DNA of 64,000 nt. It comes from Pelodictyon luteolum DSM 273. Its GTDB lineage: Bacteria > Bacteroidota > Chlorobiia > Chlorobiales > Chlorobiaceae. The notes beneath the pieces are model-generated. The model worked only from the letters and a program-made list of their open reading frames with translations. It had not been told where the DNA came from and ran no database searches. Shown piece after piece: positions 10,796 to 23,864 of this stretch. Position 1 is the stretch's first letter. Every line of letters begins with the position of its first letter. The stretch is from positions 1 to 64,000 of the forward strand of contig NC_007512.1 in the NCBI RefSeq assembly GCF_000012485.1, in the 5' to 3' direction. The position numbers and the translations under genes were made by a program.

Positions 10796-11731
10796 ATGAG
10801 GATTTTCAATTCAACCAGCATCAATTTTCTCCGCTATCGGAAGATCGCTTACGGAGTCTCTCTTGCGATTCTTCTTGCCGGTTTCGTTTCCCTTGCGGTG
10901 AAGGGACTCAATTACGGCATTGACTTCAGGGGCGGTTCCGAGGTGGTCATCCGCTTTGAGAAAGACGTTCCTGTCGGCGAGGTCCGCTCCGTACTCCGCG
11001 ATGCCGGGGTTTCGGGAACCTTGAAGCAGTACGGCCTTGACCGCTCATTCCTTCTCAGCACGGTATTCAGCGGCGAGACCAATGATCTCAAGTTGCTGAT
11101 TACCAGCGCACTGAATGCACGCATGAAGGATGCTCCGCATGAGATTGTCCGTATTGACGCCGTCGGCCCTAGTATCGCATCCGACCTCAAGTGGTCTGCT
11201 GTTAAAGCCATGGTTGCAGCGCTACTGGCCATCCTGCTCTATGTCGGCATCAGGTTTGAGCTGAAGTTCGCAGCCGCCGGCGTGGTTGCCATCTTTCATG
11301 ACGTGCTGATTGTACTCGGGCTTTTCAGCCTTCTTGGCGGCGTCTTTGACGTCATGCCGCTTGAGATGGACCAGAGCATCATTGCTGCATTCCTGACCAT
11401 TGCCGGTTACTCGATTACCGATACTGTCGTGGTGTATGACCGGATCAGGGAAAGGATCCGCAACCAGAAGCCATCTGAGTATGAGCGGATTTTCAACGAG
11501 AGCATGAACCAGACCCTCAGCAGGACCATCATAACTTCGGGCACCACCCTTCTGACGGTGTTCGTCCTTTTCCTCTTTGCCGGTCCAGCCATCCGGGGGT
11601 TTGCCTTCGCCGTCTTCGCCGGTATTCTGATTGGAACCTACTCGTCGATTTTCGTCGCGGCTCCGCTTGTTTTTGACTGGCTAAGGCTCTCGAAGACTCC
11701 CGTCAGGCTCAGGGGCAGCAGCAAATCTTGA
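10796..11731 (+). CDS. secF: Protein translocase subunit SecF
   Basis: Partner of SecD in the accessory Sec complex. The 311-residue product has one N-terminal membrane helix (residues about 14-32), the short periplasmic domain beginning with [12 protein letters not shown], and five C-terminal helices including [16 protein letters not shown]. Length is normal. It shares an operon with secD and runs straight into the gene for a periplasmic isomerase, so export and folding functions are grouped. Confidence 0.95.
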   Translation: MRIFNSTSINFLRYRKIAYGVSLAILLAGFVSLAVKGLNYGIDFRGGSEVVIRFEKDVPVGEVRSVLRDAGVSGTLKQYGLDRSFLLSTVFSGETNDLKLLITSALNARMKDAPHEIVRIDAVGPSIASDLKWSAVKAMVAALLAILLYVGIRFELKFAAAGVVAIFHDVLIVLGLFSLLGGVFDVMPLEMDQSIIAAFLTIAGYSITDTVVVYDRIRERIRNQKPSEYERIFNESMNQTLSRTIITSGTTLLTVFVLFLFAGPAIRGFAFAVFAGILIGTYSSIFVAAPLVFDWLRLSKTPVRLRGSSKS

Positions 11732-11784
11732 GGCGATTCATTCCCCCTTACGCCCTCATCATTTCATCACGAACAGCCAAGGTT

Positions 11785-13104
11785 ATGAAAAAAGCATTGC
11801 ACTCAGTTTTCGCAGTAATAGCAGTACTCCTGATCATGCCGCCCACTCTTTCTGCTGCCGTGGTGGCCGACAAGGTTGTGGCAGTGGTCGGCAGCGAAGT
11901 CATATTCAAGTCTGAGCTTGACAGTCGTGAGCTTATGACCCGTATGCAGTATCCCGGGCTTAAGGATGAGGCTTCCCTGCGCAGCACCATTCTCGACAAT
12001 ATCATCGACCAGAAGATCATTCTCACCAAGGCCAAGATCGACAGCGTTTCCATTGACGAGAACGCCGTGACATCGATGGCTGTCGACAGGTTCCGGCAGC
12101 TCAGCGGGCGGTTCACTTCGAAAGAGGATATGGAGCGGCGGCTAGGCCGAAGTGTTGATGCTATCCGGAGGGATCTTGCAGACGAACTCCGCGGGCAACA
12201 GATGATCGAAACCCTGAAGCGGAAAAAGTTCTCTTCGGTGACGATCGGTTATGGAGAGGTTATGTCCTTCTACAGGAGCAACCAGGCCTCCATGCCGAAT
12301 CTTCCTGAGGAGGTATCGGTATCACAGATCCTGAAGTTTCCCGGCGTGAACTCTGCGTCAAAGGCCGAGGCACTTAAAAAAATACAGGAGATCCAGAAAA
12401 AGCAGGGGTCAGGATTCCTCAGTTTCGAGGAACTGGCCCGTCGCTACTCAATGGACCCGGGTTCGGCTCCGCTTGGAGGCGATCTGGGTTTTGTGCAGCG
12501 CGGTGAGCTGGTCAAGCCGTTCGAGGATGCCGCCTATGCACTTAAGGACGGTCATGTGTCCGGGATTGTCGAGACGCGCTACGGCTACCACATCATCCAG
12601 CGCCTCGGTCGTGAAGGGAGTTCCATCCATGTGCGGCATATCCTTGTGGCTTTTGAGCGTTCCGGTAGTGATGACGGCGAGGCCGCAGCGTTTCTTGACG
12701 CCATCCGCTCAAAGGTGCTGGCCGGAAAGGTTGACTTTGCGACAATGGCCGGAAGCTATTCCGATGACCCGGTGTCTGCGAGCCTTGGCGGGCTGGTTCT
12801 TGCCTCGGGGACTGCCGGAAAGTATCTTGATCCCTCCATGCTCCGACCTCAGCTTCGCGACATTGTCAATGCGCTTCGCACACCGGGCGACATCAGCAGG
12901 CCGACGAAAATCACTCCGCCGAAAGGCGATCCGTTTTTCGGTATTTTCCGTCTGAATGACCGTATCGTGCCGCATGTGCTTGATCCCGAGAAAGACTATC
13001 CTCTGCTTGAGCAGCTTGCCCTTGACAACAAGAAGCAGGAGCTGTTCGATGCCTGGGTGAAGGGCCTGCATAAAGAAGTGTACATGCGTCGTACGGACCG
13101 CTGA
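11785..13104 (+). CDS. SurA-like periplasmic peptidyl-prolyl isomerase with two parvulin domains
   Basis: Periplasmic folding factor, likely for outer membrane proteins. I chose the ATG at 11785 because a signal peptide starts there (KK, a hydrophobic core, then cleavage near SAAVVA); an upstream TTG overlapping the secF stop is less likely. The 439-residue product has a SurA-type N-terminal helical domain (about 25-165) and two parvulin domains. The first carries [20 protein letters not shown] and GYHIIQRL, the second VRHILV and [12 protein letters not shown]. This is the SurA architecture, but the sequence is divergent, so I leave the symbol empty. Confidence 0.88.
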   Translation: MKKALHSVFAVIAVLLIMPPTLSAAVVADKVVAVVGSEVIFKSELDSRELMTRMQYPGLKDEASLRSTILDNIIDQKIILTKAKIDSVSIDENAVTSMAVDRFRQLSGRFTSKEDMERRLGRSVDAIRRDLADELRGQQMIETLKRKKFSSVTIGYGEVMSFYRSNQASMPNLPEEVSVSQILKFPGVNSASKAEALKKIQEIQKKQGSGFLSFEELARRYSMDPGSAPLGGDLGFVQRGELVKPFEDAAYALKDGHVSGIVETRYGYHIIQRLGREGSSIHVRHILVAFERSGSDDGEAAAFLDAIRSKVLAGKVDFATMAGSYSDDPVSASLGGLVLASGTAGKYLDPSMLRPQLRDIVNALRTPGDISRPTKITPPKGDPFFGIFRLNDRIVPHVLDPEKDYPLLEQLALDNKKQELFDAWVKGLHKEVYMRRTDR

Positions 13105-13163
13105 CTGCCAGCCAGTTCCCGGCACCGGCGTCAGCCAAAGAGTTGCGGAAGCGGTTAGAAATT

Positions 13164-13217
13164 AAAACACCAGACCCCCGAAAAACATGTGTTATCATGT
13201 CGGGGGTCTGGTGTTTT
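13164..13217. terminator. Long bidirectional terminator between surA-like gene and gyrB
   Basis: A perfect 17-base stem: 13164-13180 pairs with 13201-13217 (core CACCAGACCCCCG with CGGGGGTCTGGTG), flanked by AAAA and TTTT. The loop itself can extend the stem with ACATG (13185-13189) and CATGT (13196-13200). It sits between two convergent genes and gives a T tract in both directions. Confidence 0.88.
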
Positions 13218-13262
13218 GTTTTGTCGCAGTCTGATTCTCAGAGCGGGCCGGCTTTCGGGCGG

Positions 13263-15233
<1,971 letters not shown>

Positions 15234-15316
15234 TCAAGATAAGAAAAAAGACGCTATTATGCTTGCTTTTCAGGGCCGGGGGGCAGTCCCACAGCCCTGA
15301 TTCCTCTGCGCGTCCT

Positions 15317-15943
15317 TTACTTCTCACCAAGCTGCCGGAGGCGGAAGCTTGTTCTGTGGATTGGTGAGCGGCCGTGACGCCGTATGGCCTCCACATGCTC
15401 CCGCGTCCCATAGCCGGCATTGCGCTCAAAGCCGTATTCGGGGTAGCGTTCTGCGTACTCCTCCATCATGCGGTCCCGTTCTGTTTTGGCCAGCACAGAG
15501 GCGGCGGCGATCGAAAAGACCAGTGCATCGCCCCCGACGATTGTCTGGTAGGGGACCGGGATATTCGGGGTGAACCGGTTTCCGTCGATAAGCAGCAGGT
15601 CGGGTTGCCGGGGAAGGGATTCCGCCGCGCGGTTCATGGCGAGCATGGTGGCCCGGAGGATGTTGATGCGGTCAATGGTTTCGTGGTCGACAGCCTCTAC
15701 CGCCCAGCACTCCGCTTCCTCCCGGATGGCGGGGGCAAGCTCCCTGCGGAGTGATGGGGTGAGCTTTTTTGAATCGTTCAGTCTCCTCAGGATGCCTTCA
15801 TCCGGACTGAACCAGCGGGGGAAAACCACCGCAGCGGCGACTACCGGTCCGGCCAGGGGGCCCCGGCCCGCTTCGTCAATGCCGCATACCCGCAGGAAGT
15901 CGTTCCAGAGCAGGTATTCTCGTACTGTATCCATAGGCATCAT
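15317..15943 (-). CDS. rnhB: Ribonuclease HII
   Basis: Removes ribonucleotides from DNA and the RNA strand of hybrids. The 208-residue product contains the signature [19 protein letters not shown] (catalytic D and E around residues 22-23), DSKKLTP, the segment LLIDGNRF with the third acidic residue, and [13 protein letters not shown]. Length is normal. The ATG at 15934 (MDTVREYL) is an alternative start. It is divergent from the RNase E/G gene. Confidence 0.93.
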   Translation of the reverse strand: MMPMDTVREYLLWNDFLRVCGIDEAGRGPLAGPVVAAAVVFPRWFSPDEGILRRLNDSKKLTPSLRRELAPAIREEAECWAVEAVDHETIDRINILRATMLAMNRAAESLPRQPDLLLIDGNRFTPNIPVPYQTIVGGDALVFSIAAASVLAKTERDRMMEEYAERYPEYGFERNAGYGTREHVEAIRRHGRSPIHRTSFRLRQLGEK

Positions 15944-16194
15944 GTTCTCTCAATGTTTTAAGGGCCCCTATAATTTCTTATCTTGACGATTGGCTTGCAA
16001 GCCCTGTTTTCATTCCTCCGTCCGCGCTGATTCCCGGCTACTCGAACGAGAAGGGTCCGTCCCCCGCCGATGTGGCAAGGGGGGACGCATGAAGGGGTTC
16101 CGCCCATGACGGCGGCGATACGTGCAGGTTCTATGAATATGGCGGGGCCGTTTCCAGGCCCCCGACAGAATAACCAAGGTAAATGTTCTGACGT
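15944..16194. other. Divergent intergenic region rnhB / RNase E-G gene with leader hairpin
   Basis: About 250 bases without a gene. It should carry the two divergent promoters, though no convincing -35/-10 pair is seen. Near the right end GGGGCC (16144-16149) pairs with GGCCCC (16157-16162). RNase E/G mRNAs in other bacteria are often controlled through structured leaders, so this hairpin may take part in autoregulation (inference). Confidence 0.35.
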
Positions 16195-17907
16195 ATGAAA
16201 AAGAGTGTTAAAAAACAGTTGCTGATGAACAAGACCGGCGACGAGATACAGGTTGCGCTGGTTGAGGACGGCAGGCTTGCTGAGCTGATCATCGAACGGC
16301 CTGAAAGCCGCCGCAGCATCGGTGATATCTATCTCGGCAGGGTTCACAAGGTCATCGAAGGCCTCAAGGCCGCCTTTGTGGACATCGGGCAGAAGTCGGA
16401 CGGCTTCCTGCATTTTTCCGATGTCGGCACTACAACCGAGGATTACCGGGCTCTCATCGAGGACGATGATGACGACGACGAGACCGCAGCAGACGAGACC
16501 GGTACGGCAGAAGACGGCGCCGATGAAGAAGAGGCCCCCGTTGCCGCCGGGGCTCCCCAGGAGCAGCAGGGTTCGCGGCAGTCTTCACGGAGCGGCGGGC
16601 GCAAGCCCCAGCCCCAGCAGCGCAAAGAGGACGGTGCGGAAAAACGACAGTCCTACACCCAGCTGATTGCCGGCAAGCTCAAGGCCAACGACTCGATTCT
16701 TGTCCAGGTCATCAAGGAGCCCATCAGCACGAAGGGGTCGCGCCTGACTTCAGATATCACCATCGCCGGCCGGTTCATGGTGCTCCTGCCCTTCGGAGGG
16801 GGGCAGGTGGCTGTCTCACGCCGGGTCGTTTCCCGCAAGGAGCGGGCCAGGCTGAAAAAGCTTGTCCGCTCTATGCTGCCTGAAGGGTTCGGTGCGATCA
16901 TCCGCACGGTTGCCGAGATGCAGGAGGAGACGCTGCTCAAGCAGGATCTCGAAAAGCTACTGGCCAAGTGGACGCAGATCGAGGAAAAACTCAAGGATGC
17001 CGCACCTCCGCAGCTCATTTTCAAGGAGGACACCATCATTTCGAGCGTGCTTCGCGACTCGCTGACCTCCGATGTGACTGAAATCGTCGCCAACTCTCCC
17101 TCCATCCACAAGGAGACCCTCAACTACATTGAGTGGGCCGCTCCCGAAATGGTGAAGAACGTGTCGCTCTATCAGGGCAAGCTGCCCCTATTCGAGGGTT
17201 ACGGCATCGCCAAGGACGTTGAGTCAATTTTCTCGCGCAAGGTCTGGCTGAAATCCGGCGGCTACATCATCATCGAGCATACTGAAGCTATGGTAGTGGT
17301 CGACGTCAACAGCGGACGCTACGCTGCCAAACGGGAGCAGGAGGAGAACTCGCTGCGCACCAACATGGAGGCCGCCCGTGAGGTGGTCCGCCAGCTCCGC
17401 CTCCGCGACATCGGAGGCATCATCGTGGTCGACTTCATCGACATGATGGACGCGCGGAACTCAAAGAAGGTATACGATTCGATGAAGGGTGAGCTGCGCA
17501 ATGACCGTGCAAAGTCGAACATCCTCCCGATGTCGGATTTCGGCATCATGCAGATCACCCGCGAACGCATCCGCCCGAGCCTCATGCAGCGAATGGGAGA
17601 CCAGTGCCCCGCATGCGGTGGATCGGGTGTCGTGCAGGCCCGCTTCACCACGATCAACCAGATTGAACGCTGGCTGCGCAAGTACGCGCTGCAGCATGCC
17701 ATGAAGTTCCAGCAGCTCGACCTCTACGTGAGTCCCACTGTGGCTGAACCACTGAAAAACAGCGACATGAACACTGAACTGAAGTGGTTTCTCCAGCATA
17801 TGCTTTTCGTCCGGGTCAAACAGGACGAAAGCCTGCGGAGCGACGACTTCCGATTCTACACCAGAAAAGACAGCAGAGACATAACCGCCGAATACGGCGA
17901 CCTTTAA
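16195..17907 (+). CDS. Ribonuclease E/G family endoribonuclease with acidic insertion
   Basis: Single-strand endoribonuclease of the RNase G (CafA) type for rRNA maturation and mRNA decay. The 570-residue product has an S1 RNA-binding domain (about 38-190), the catalytic DNase-I-like region with VVDVNSGRY and [10 protein letters not shown] (metal-binding aspartates), and the Zn-link-like CPACGGSG. Odd feature: residues about 89-152 form a low-complexity insertion inside the S1 domain, first almost purely acidic (E-D7-E), then Gln/Ser/Arg/Pro-rich. It has no long C-terminal degradosome scaffold. It is followed after 16 bases by dapD. Confidence 0.92.
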   Translation: MKKSVKKQLLMNKTGDEIQVALVEDGRLAELIIERPESRRSIGDIYLGRVHKVIEGLKAAFVDIGQKSDGFLHFSDVGTTTEDYRALIEDDDDDDETAADETGTAEDGADEEEAPVAAGAPQEQQGSRQSSRSGGRKPQPQQRKEDGAEKRQSYTQLIAGKLKANDSILVQVIKEPISTKGSRLTSDITIAGRFMVLLPFGGGQVAVSRRVVSRKERARLKKLVRSMLPEGFGAIIRTVAEMQEETLLKQDLEKLLAKWTQIEEKLKDAAPPQLIFKEDTIISSVLRDSLTSDVTEIVANSPSIHKETLNYIEWAAPEMVKNVSLYQGKLPLFEGYGIAKDVESIFSRKVWLKSGGYIIIEHTEAMVVVDVNSGRYAAKREQEENSLRTNMEAAREVVRQLRLRDIGGIIVVDFIDMMDARNSKKVYDSMKGELRNDRAKSNILPMSDFGIMQITRERIRPSLMQRMGDQCPACGGSGVVQARFTTINQIERWLRKYALQHAMKFQQLDLYVSPTVAEPLKNSDMNTELKWFLQHMLFVRVKQDESLRSDDFRFYTRKDSRDITAEYGDL

Positions 17908-17923
17908 GGGAGGAGAAAATACG

Positions 17924-18787
17924 ATGGGGGCATACGACGCATTGAGAGAGGAGATTCTGGGATTTTCAGCACTGGGGGCCCAAGCTCTGCAGGAGATGGC
18001 TGCTGCACGGGAAGCGTTCCTGCGCTTCAAGGCGCTCCTCAACGACGGTTCGATCCGGGCCGCTGAAAAGGGCGCTTCAGGCTGGACGGTCAACACATGG
18101 GTGAAGCAGGGCATCCTGCTCGGCATGAAACTTGGCCGCCTTGAGGCGGGCCGGGTCGAGACCGGTGTTCCCGGCTCTTCATTTTCGTTCATCGACAAGG
18201 ATACATGGCCGCTGAAGTCCTTCACGCTGGAGAGCGGCGTGCGCATTGTGCCCGGCGGATCGTCCGTACGCGACGGCTCCTACCTCGCCCCTTCCGTGGT
18301 GATGATGCCTCCCGCCTATGTGAACGTCGGCGCCTATGTCGACGAGGGCACCATGATTGACTCCCACGCGCTCGTCGGAAGCTGCGCTCAGGTGGGGCGG
18401 CGCGTCCATCTTTCCGCCGGGGTTCAGGTCGGTGGCGTACTTGAGCCCATCGGCGCAGTGCCGGTCATCATCGAGGACGATGTTATGGTCGGCGGCAACT
18501 GCGGTATCTACGAAGGGACCATCGTCAAGGAACGGGCAGTAATCGGCACAGGCGTCATCATCAACGGTTCCACGCCGGTCTATGATCTCGCCCGGGGCAC
18601 CGTCCACCGAAAAACGGCGGATTCGCCGCTGGTCATCCCGGAAGGAGCTGTGGTCGTTGCCGGCTCAAGAGGCCTCAAGGGTGACTTCGCCGAAGAGCAC
18701 GGCCTGTCAATCTACACGCCTGTGATCATCAAGTACCGCGACACGAAGACCGATGCGGCAACTGCACTCGAAGACGCCCTCCGCTGA
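17924..18787 (+). CDS. dapD: 2,3,4,5-tetrahydropyridine-2,6-dicarboxylate N-succinyltransferase
   Basis: Third-to-last branch of lysine and meso-diaminopimelate synthesis by the succinylase route: transfers succinyl from succinyl-CoA to tetrahydrodipicolinate. The 287-residue product has the N-terminal helical part (residues 1-90, with DGSIRAAEK and [17 protein letters not shown]) and a left-handed beta-helix of hexapeptide repeats (about 95-255) containing [32 protein letters not shown]. The ribosome binding site GGGAGGAG lies just upstream of the ATG. It is probably cotranscribed with the RNase gene and the following protease. Confidence 0.95.
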   Translation: MGAYDALREEILGFSALGAQALQEMAAAREAFLRFKALLNDGSIRAAEKGASGWTVNTWVKQGILLGMKLGRLEAGRVETGVPGSSFSFIDKDTWPLKSFTLESGVRIVPGGSSVRDGSYLAPSVVMMPPAYVNVGAYVDEGTMIDSHALVGSCAQVGRRVHLSAGVQVGGVLEPIGAVPVIIEDDVMVGGNCGIYEGTIVKERAVIGTGVIINGSTPVYDLARGTVHRKTADSPLVIPEGAVVVAGSRGLKGDFAEEHGLSIYTPVIIKYRDTKTDAATALEDALR

Positions 18788-18791
18788 GCGC

Positions 18792-20486
18792 ATGGGAACG
18801 GCGCCCTTTGGTTCCCTGAAGGCAGTTGCGTTCATTGCAGCAGGCCTTTTCGCTCTGGGGGCCGCTGCCCCCGGTGCGGCATCCACGCGTGACGACCGGT
18901 ACTTTGAAACTGCCCGCAGCATTGATCTCATGGGCGATGTCACCCGTCAGGTTGCAGAGAGTTATGTCGACACGGTCGACATCAGCCGGATGCTGTATTC
19001 CGGCATTGACGGCATGCTCGAAACCCTTGACCCCTACTCAGTCTTTCTCGACAGCGAAGAGTCCCGGGAACTCGGGGACCTCACCAGCAACCAGTATGCC
19101 GGCATCGGCGTCACCATCGCCGCTCTGGACGGCAGCATCTATGTCACTTCGGTCGAGAAGGGCTGGCCGGCCGAAACGGCCGGCCTAAGGACGGGAGACC
19201 GTCTCACCGCCATCAACGGCGTCCTCCTAGCCGGCAAATCCCTTGATGCCGTGCGCGAGCTGATCCGGGGTAATGTCGGCTCACCCGTCACCCTGCGGGT
19301 TCAGCGGCATGGAACTGAACCCTTCACATGCCGGCTCGTTCGCGAAGAGGTTCGGCTGAGCACTGTCGGGCATGCAGCTTTCCTCGACGGGAATGGAGGG
19401 ATTGCCTACATTTCACTGACCAGTTTTGCCGACCGGTCAGGTGTGGATCTCAAAAGCGCGCTCGGACAGCTGCAGCGGGAGGCGGTGAGCCGCGCCATCC
19501 CGATGCAGGGCATCATCCTCGATCTCAGGGAAAACCCCGGAGGCCTGCTTGACGCCGCAGTCGACGTTACCGGATCGTTTGTTGCAAAAGGAAGCCCGGT
19601 GGTATCCATCCGCGGACGTTCCGCCGCGGCATCCCGTTCCTATGCAACCTCCGGCCCGCCTTTCGATGCATCCCTTCCCCTGGCAGTTCTCATCAATGCC
19701 CGCAGTGCCTCGGCAGCTGAAATCGTCGCAGGAGCTGTGCAGGATCTCGACCGCGGCGTCATAATCGGTGAGCGTTCCTTCGGCAAAGGGCTCGTGCAGT
19801 CGGTCATCCGCCTGCCCTATGAAAATGCCCTCAAGCTGACCACCGCCAAGTACTATACCCCGTCGGGCCGCCTCATCCAGAAAGAGGCTGGAGATGCGCA
19901 CGGCTCACGTGATGTCCTGCCCAGAAAAAAAGCCGGGGAAGGGTCGGCTGAGGTGTTCAGAACCGCAAGCAACCGGAAGGTGTTCGGTGGTGGCGGAATC
20001 CTTCCCGACATCATTGCCACAGATCCCGAACCGTCCCCATACCTTGAATCGCTTGAGAGGAAAGGACTGCTGTTCCTGCATGCAGCTCTGTGGCGTGCAT
20101 CGCATCCCCAGCCGCCGGCCCCTGCCGACAGTGCGGCGCTTGTTCAGAGCTTCAGCGGGTTCCTTGAGACGCAGGAGTTCACGTACCGTTCTCTCGCCGA
20201 CAGGAAGCTGGAGGAACTGAAGAAGCTTCTTGCCGGGGAAAAAACGGATGCAGCCAAACAGGCGATGGCAGTGTACCGTACAATGGAGGTTGAGATTGCT
20301 GCCGGGCGGGAGCGCGAGATCGGCCGTGCGTCAGGAGAGGTTTACACTGCCCTTAGGGAGGAGGTTCTTCGCCATTACGACGAACGGCTTGCCGCCATGG
20401 AGGGGCTCCGTCACGATCCCGTGGTGCGGAAGGCCAGCGAGATCATCGCCAGGTCGCGCACCTACCGCAAACTGCTCAGCCGCTGA
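18792..20486 (+). CDS. Carboxy-terminal processing protease (S41 family)
   Basis: Periplasmic serine protease of the CtpA/Prc type. The ATG at 18792 is followed by a signal peptide (hydrophobic stretch, then AAAPGAAS). An upstream ATG at 18753 overlapping dapD is the alternative; neither has a strong ribosome binding site. From 18792 the protein has 564 residues: a helical N-terminal part, a PDZ domain (about 80-165) and the S41 catalytic domain with ILDLRENPGGLL. The Ser-Lys dyad is visible as S307 (in SASAAE) and K332 (in SFGKGLVQ), 25 residues apart as in Prc. The 3' end overlaps the convergent gene by 11 bases. Confidence 0.92.
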   Translation: MGTAPFGSLKAVAFIAAGLFALGAAAPGAASTRDDRYFETARSIDLMGDVTRQVAESYVDTVDISRMLYSGIDGMLETLDPYSVFLDSEESRELGDLTSNQYAGIGVTIAALDGSIYVTSVEKGWPAETAGLRTGDRLTAINGVLLAGKSLDAVRELIRGNVGSPVTLRVQRHGTEPFTCRLVREEVRLSTVGHAAFLDGNGGIAYISLTSFADRSGVDLKSALGQLQREAVSRAIPMQGIILDLRENPGGLLDAAVDVTGSFVAKGSPVVSIRGRSAAASRSYATSGPPFDASLPLAVLINARSASAAEIVAGAVQDLDRGVIIGERSFGKGLVQSVIRLPYENALKLTTAKYYTPSGRLIQKEAGDAHGSRDVLPRKKAGEGSAEVFRTASNRKVFGGGGILPDIIATDPEPSPYLESLERKGLLFLHAALWRASHPQPPAPADSAALVQSFSGFLETQEFTYRSLADRKLEELKKLLAGEKTDAAKQAMAVYRTMEVEIAAGREREIGRASGEVYTALREEVLRHYDERLAAMEGLRHDPVVRKASEIIARSRTYRKLLSR

Positions 20487-21171
20487 GAGGACGGCCCGTC
20501 CGCTTCAGCCGGTCCTGTGTGATGCTTTTCTGCGCCCCGATGGCGATCAGGAGGTTGCTGATGCTCAGGAGGCTTTCTGCCGCCCCGTGCAGAAGGTCAT
20601 CGTGCGAGAGGGTCGGGTACCCTCTTATCCCGGTTGCCACATACATGCATCCGACTGTCACCAGGATGAAGACAAGCACGAACCAGAACCCTCCGACCGT
20701 TACTCCCGAAAACACCGTCCGATCCCGTTTCCATACCATCACGAGCAGTACGAGAAACGTCAGGTAGACGACGCTTGAGAGCTGCAGGATAAGGTCGAAC
20801 ACATCCTCCCCCATCCATGATTGCGGCCGTCCGGCGATGAGCATCGTGCCGATGAACACGGAGGCGGTTATTCCGCTCTCAGCGGGTTTCGGCAGACGCC
20901 TCAGAATGTTCATGGTCGCCAGAAGAAGGGCGATGCTTCCAAACAGGTTGATGACCTCCGACATATCGAGCATGAAGGGGATGGCGTCACCGGTGGCATG
21001 GTATCCGAGCACGAAAAAACTTCCAACCCAGTGCGGAAGCATGGACAGGCCGAAGATTCTGAGGGCAGGCCTTCCCGACAGGGACCCATGGCGGAACAGG
21101 AGAAATGCGGCACCCCCCCATTCCAGCGATGAGAAAACGTGGATGATCCAGTTCGGCAGGGATAGCAGCAT
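20476..21171 (-). CDS. Multi-pass membrane protein, Ycf49/DUF2499-like
   Basis: A 231-residue protein with about six membrane helices. The N-terminus (SLPNWIIHVFSSLEWGGAAFLLFRHG) resembles the DUF2499/Ycf49-like family found mainly in cyanobacteria and plastids; the C-terminal half, ending in HGAAESLLSISNLLIAIG, may correspond to the separate partner family DUF3593 of cyanobacteria, which would make this a fusion. I assign these from memory of the motif pattern, not from a search. Its ATG directly follows the bchP stop codon, so the two are translated together, suggesting a role near chlorophyll or photosystem assembly. The function is unknown. Confidence 0.6.
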   Translation of the reverse strand: MLLSLPNWIIHVFSSLEWGGAAFLLFRHGSLSGRPALRIFGLSMLPHWVGSFFVLGYHATGDAIPFMLDMSEVINLFGSIALLLATMNILRRLPKPAESGITASVFIGTMLIAGRPQSWMGEDVFDLILQLSSVVYLTFLVLLVMVWKRDRTVFSGVTVGGFWFVLVFILVTVGCMYVATGIRGYPTLSHDDLLHGAAESLLSISNLLIAIGAQKSITQDRLKRTGRPLSG

Positions 21172-22338
21172 TCAGCGTCCTTTCAGGAGGTGGTAGATAT
21201 TCTTCGAGAAGATCTTCATCTGAACCGACCATGGTGCCGGCACCATTTTCTTGTAAAGATAAGAGTCGAAGGTGATCCGCTGCACGTCATCGTCAGCGCA
21301 AATCGCCACAAAGCTTTCCCTGAGGCGGTCGTTGCGGTAGTAAATGGCCTGCAGGGCTTCGAGTCCGAAGAATATCGGCTGGTAGAGCTTCCGGAACTCC
21401 TGCTCATAGGCGCTGAGCGGTGCGCCGGACTTGATGTGGCGAACCATTGCCTCGGCACCGAGCTTTCCCGAACGCATTGCGAAAAATATGCCCTCACCGT
21501 TGGCCGGCGTCACAAGTCCGGCCGCATCACCGACGAGGATGTTCTTTTCAGCGGCGAACATCTTTCGGGGCTTCATGGGGATTTTTGCGGCCTCGTCGAG
21601 GTACGACTCCGTCTTAATGCCGATTTTCTCCACAAACCGCTTCTGCAGGGCCTTGATGCTGTGCTTGCGGTCCTCGGTGCCGGTGCCGATGGCAAGATGG
21701 TCCGCTTTCGGGAAGATCCATCCATAGAAGTCGGGGGAGACCTCTCCGTCAAACCAGATTTCGACGATGTCGCGGAATTTTTCGATTTCCGGGGTGTAGT
21801 GGAACCGCTGCTGCATGGCGATGACCTTCAGCTCGTTCGGCGGGAACCCAAGTTCGTCGGCGGTTTTCGAGTTGGCTCCGTCGGCACCGATGATGTGCGT
21901 TGCCTCGAACGGCTCGACTTTGTTTCCGAGCGTGGATATGAGCCACCCTTCACCGGTCGGCATGAGGCTGTCCATCAGGCCTTCCATGACGACGGCGCCA
22001 GCCTTCTCGGCTTCGCTGCGCAGCCATCGGTCGAATTTCTCGCGGCGAACCATTCCCACATATCCGTTCGGCATGTGCATTTCGATCGTGCGCCCTTTCG
22101 GGGAGCGGGCGCGCATGTGCGAGAGCTTCTTTTCAACCAGTTCCGGCGGAATGGAGAACTCTTCGATGAGCCCAAGCGGTATGGCTCCGCCGCAGGGTTT
22201 CACATTCTCGAGGTTCCGCTCGAGCAGGATGGTCGAAAGCCCCGCCTTAGCCAGAACTGCTGCGGCAACGGCCCCGGAAGGACCTCCGCCTATCACTGCG
22301 ACATCGTAACGCATGGTGGTGGGTTTGGGGTGGTTCAA
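21172..22338 (-). CDS. bchP: Geranylgeranyl bacteriochlorophyll reductase
   Basis: FAD-containing reductase that saturates three double bonds of the geranylgeranyl tail of (bacterio)chlorophyll a, using NADPH, to give phytyl. The 388-residue product starts with the FAD-binding motif [21 protein letters not shown] and has the second FAD contact [23 protein letters not shown] near residue 265, both typical of the BchP/ChlP family. The start ATG overlaps the glyS stop (ATGA), which supports 22338 over an internal ATG at 22314. Green sulfur bacteria have more than one BchP-like paralogue, so a carotenoid or other isoprenoid substrate cannot be ruled out. Confidence 0.85.
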   Translation of the reverse strand: MNHPKPTTMRYDVAVIGGGPSGAVAAAVLAKAGLSTILLERNLENVKPCGGAIPLGLIEEFSIPPELVEKKLSHMRARSPKGRTIEMHMPNGYVGMVRREKFDRWLRSEAEKAGAVVMEGLMDSLMPTGEGWLISTLGNKVEPFEATHIIGADGANSKTADELGFPPNELKVIAMQQRFHYTPEIEKFRDIVEIWFDGEVSPDFYGWIFPKADHLAIGTGTEDRKHSIKALQKRFVEKIGIKTESYLDEAAKIPMKPRKMFAAEKNILVGDAAGLVTPANGEGIFFAMRSGKLGAEAMVRHIKSGAPLSAYEQEFRKLYQPIFFGLEALQAIYYRNDRLRESFVAICADDDVQRITFDSYLYKKMVPAPWSVQMKIFSKNIYHLLKGR

Positions 22339-23804
22339 GCCATCTTCGCCGTGATGAACGCCGCTGTCTGCGACATGTCGATGCGTTCCTGCTGGGCAGT
22401 GTCGCGGAAGCGGACCGTCACGGTTCCGTCCTCAATCGACTGGTGATCAACCGTGATGCAGAACGGGGTGCCGATCTCGTCCTGACGGCGGTAGCGTTTG
22501 CCGATGGAGGCCGCATCGTCATACTGCACGGGGAAGGATTCAGCCAGTTCATCGCGGAGTTTCATGGCAGCTTCGCCCATGCCTCCTTTCTTCATCAGCG
22601 GCAGCACTGCCGCTTTTACCGGAGCGACCTTCGGGGCCAGTTTCAGCACCACGCGCTCTTCGCCGTCTACCACGTCTTCAGAATAGGCATCGGAGAGGAT
22701 GGCCAGGAACAGGCGGTCGCATCCTGCGGAAGTTTCCACCACGTATGGGATAAAGCGCTCGTTGGTGACCTGGTCGACATACTCCATGTTCTTTCCGGAG
22801 TACTCCTGGTGGCGGCTGAGGTCGAAATCGGTCCGCGAGTGGATCCCCTCGATCTCCTCAATGCCGAAGGGAAACTCGAACTTGATGTCGTAGGCAAGAT
22901 CGGCGTAGTGTGCGAGTTTGTCGTGTTTGTACCAGTGCAGCTTTTCAGGCCGGATGCCGAGCTGGCGGGTGTACCACTGGTATCGTTCTTCTCTCCACGC
23001 TTCAAATGCCTCTGCCTGAGTGCCGGGCTTGACGAAGTACTGCATTTCCATCTGTTCGAACTCGACCATGCGGAAGATGAAGTTGCCCTTGACGATCTCG
23101 TTGCGGAATGCCTTGCCGATCTGGGCGATGCCGAAGGGGACTTTCATTCGGGAAGACTCGCGCACGTTGTGGAAGTTCACAAAGATGCCCTGGGCGGTTT
23201 CCGGACGGAGATATACCACGCCGGAGCTGTCGGCCACTGCGCCCATATTGCACTGGAACATGAGGTTGAACTGGCGCACCTCGGTCCAGTCGCCCGAGCC
23301 GGTGTCGGGGGCCTTGATGCCCTCGTCGATGATCAGCTCGTAGAGCGCGCGGTTCGGTTCTTCACTTGCTCCGCAAGCTTCGTAGGTCATCTGTACCCGC
23401 AGGGCATCAGCATCCTTCCCATCACGGCGGAGCTTTTCAATGTGGTTCTCTATCAGGTGGTCGGCCCGGTAGCGCCGCTTCGTCGTGCGGTCGTCGATCA
23501 TCGGATCGTTGAAGCTGGCTACATGGCCGGAAGCTTCCCAGACTGTCGGGTTCATCATGATCGAGGCGTCGATGCCCACGATGTTCTGGTGTCGGCGCGT
23601 CATGGCGTTCCACCAGAGCTCCTTGATGTTGCGTTTCATCTCGCTGCCGAGGGGGCCGTAGTCGAAGCAGGAGGAGAGACCGCCGTAGATTTCCGAAGAG
23701 GGGAAGATGAACCCCCTGCGTTTGGCGAGGGAAACCAGTTTATGCATCACTTTGTCCGGCGACAGGCTGGTGCCCTGCACACGGGTGGTATCAGGTGTGG
23801 TCAT
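22335..23804 (-). CDS. glyS: Glycyl-tRNA synthetase (homodimeric type)
   Basis: Class II aminoacyl-tRNA synthetase charging tRNA-Gly. The 489-residue single-chain form corresponds to the alpha2 type, not the alpha2beta2 bacterial type. Motif 1 region: [23 protein letters not shown]; motif 2 region: [10 protein letters not shown] and [10 protein letters not shown]; motif 3 region: [10 protein letters not shown], followed by the C-terminal anticodon-binding domain ([18 protein letters not shown] onward). The stop overlaps the bchP start by four bases. Translational coupling of a tRNA synthetase with a pigment gene is notable, though glycine-derived metabolism is not obviously involved. Confidence 0.95.
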   Translation of the reverse strand: MTTPDTTRVQGTSLSPDKVMHKLVSLAKRRGFIFPSSEIYGGLSSCFDYGPLGSEMKRNIKELWWNAMTRRHQNIVGIDASIMMNPTVWEASGHVASFNDPMIDDRTTKRRYRADHLIENHIEKLRRDGKDADALRVQMTYEACGASEEPNRALYELIIDEGIKAPDTGSGDWTEVRQFNLMFQCNMGAVADSSGVVYLRPETAQGIFVNFHNVRESSRMKVPFGIAQIGKAFRNEIVKGNFIFRMVEFEQMEMQYFVKPGTQAEAFEAWREERYQWYTRQLGIRPEKLHWYKHDKLAHYADLAYDIKFEFPFGIEEIEGIHSRTDFDLSRHQEYSGKNMEYVDQVTNERFIPYVVETSAGCDRLFLAILSDAYSEDVVDGEERVVLKLAPKVAPVKAAVLPLMKKGGMGEAAMKLRDELAESFPVQYDDAASIGKRYRRQDEIGTPFCITVDHQSIEDGTVTVRFRDTAQQERIDMSQTAAFITAKMA

Positions 23805-23864
23805 GGCGTCAATAAGGTGTTTCGGGAAAAGCTTTTCTCGTGTGAATATATAACAAAGCGCCGG

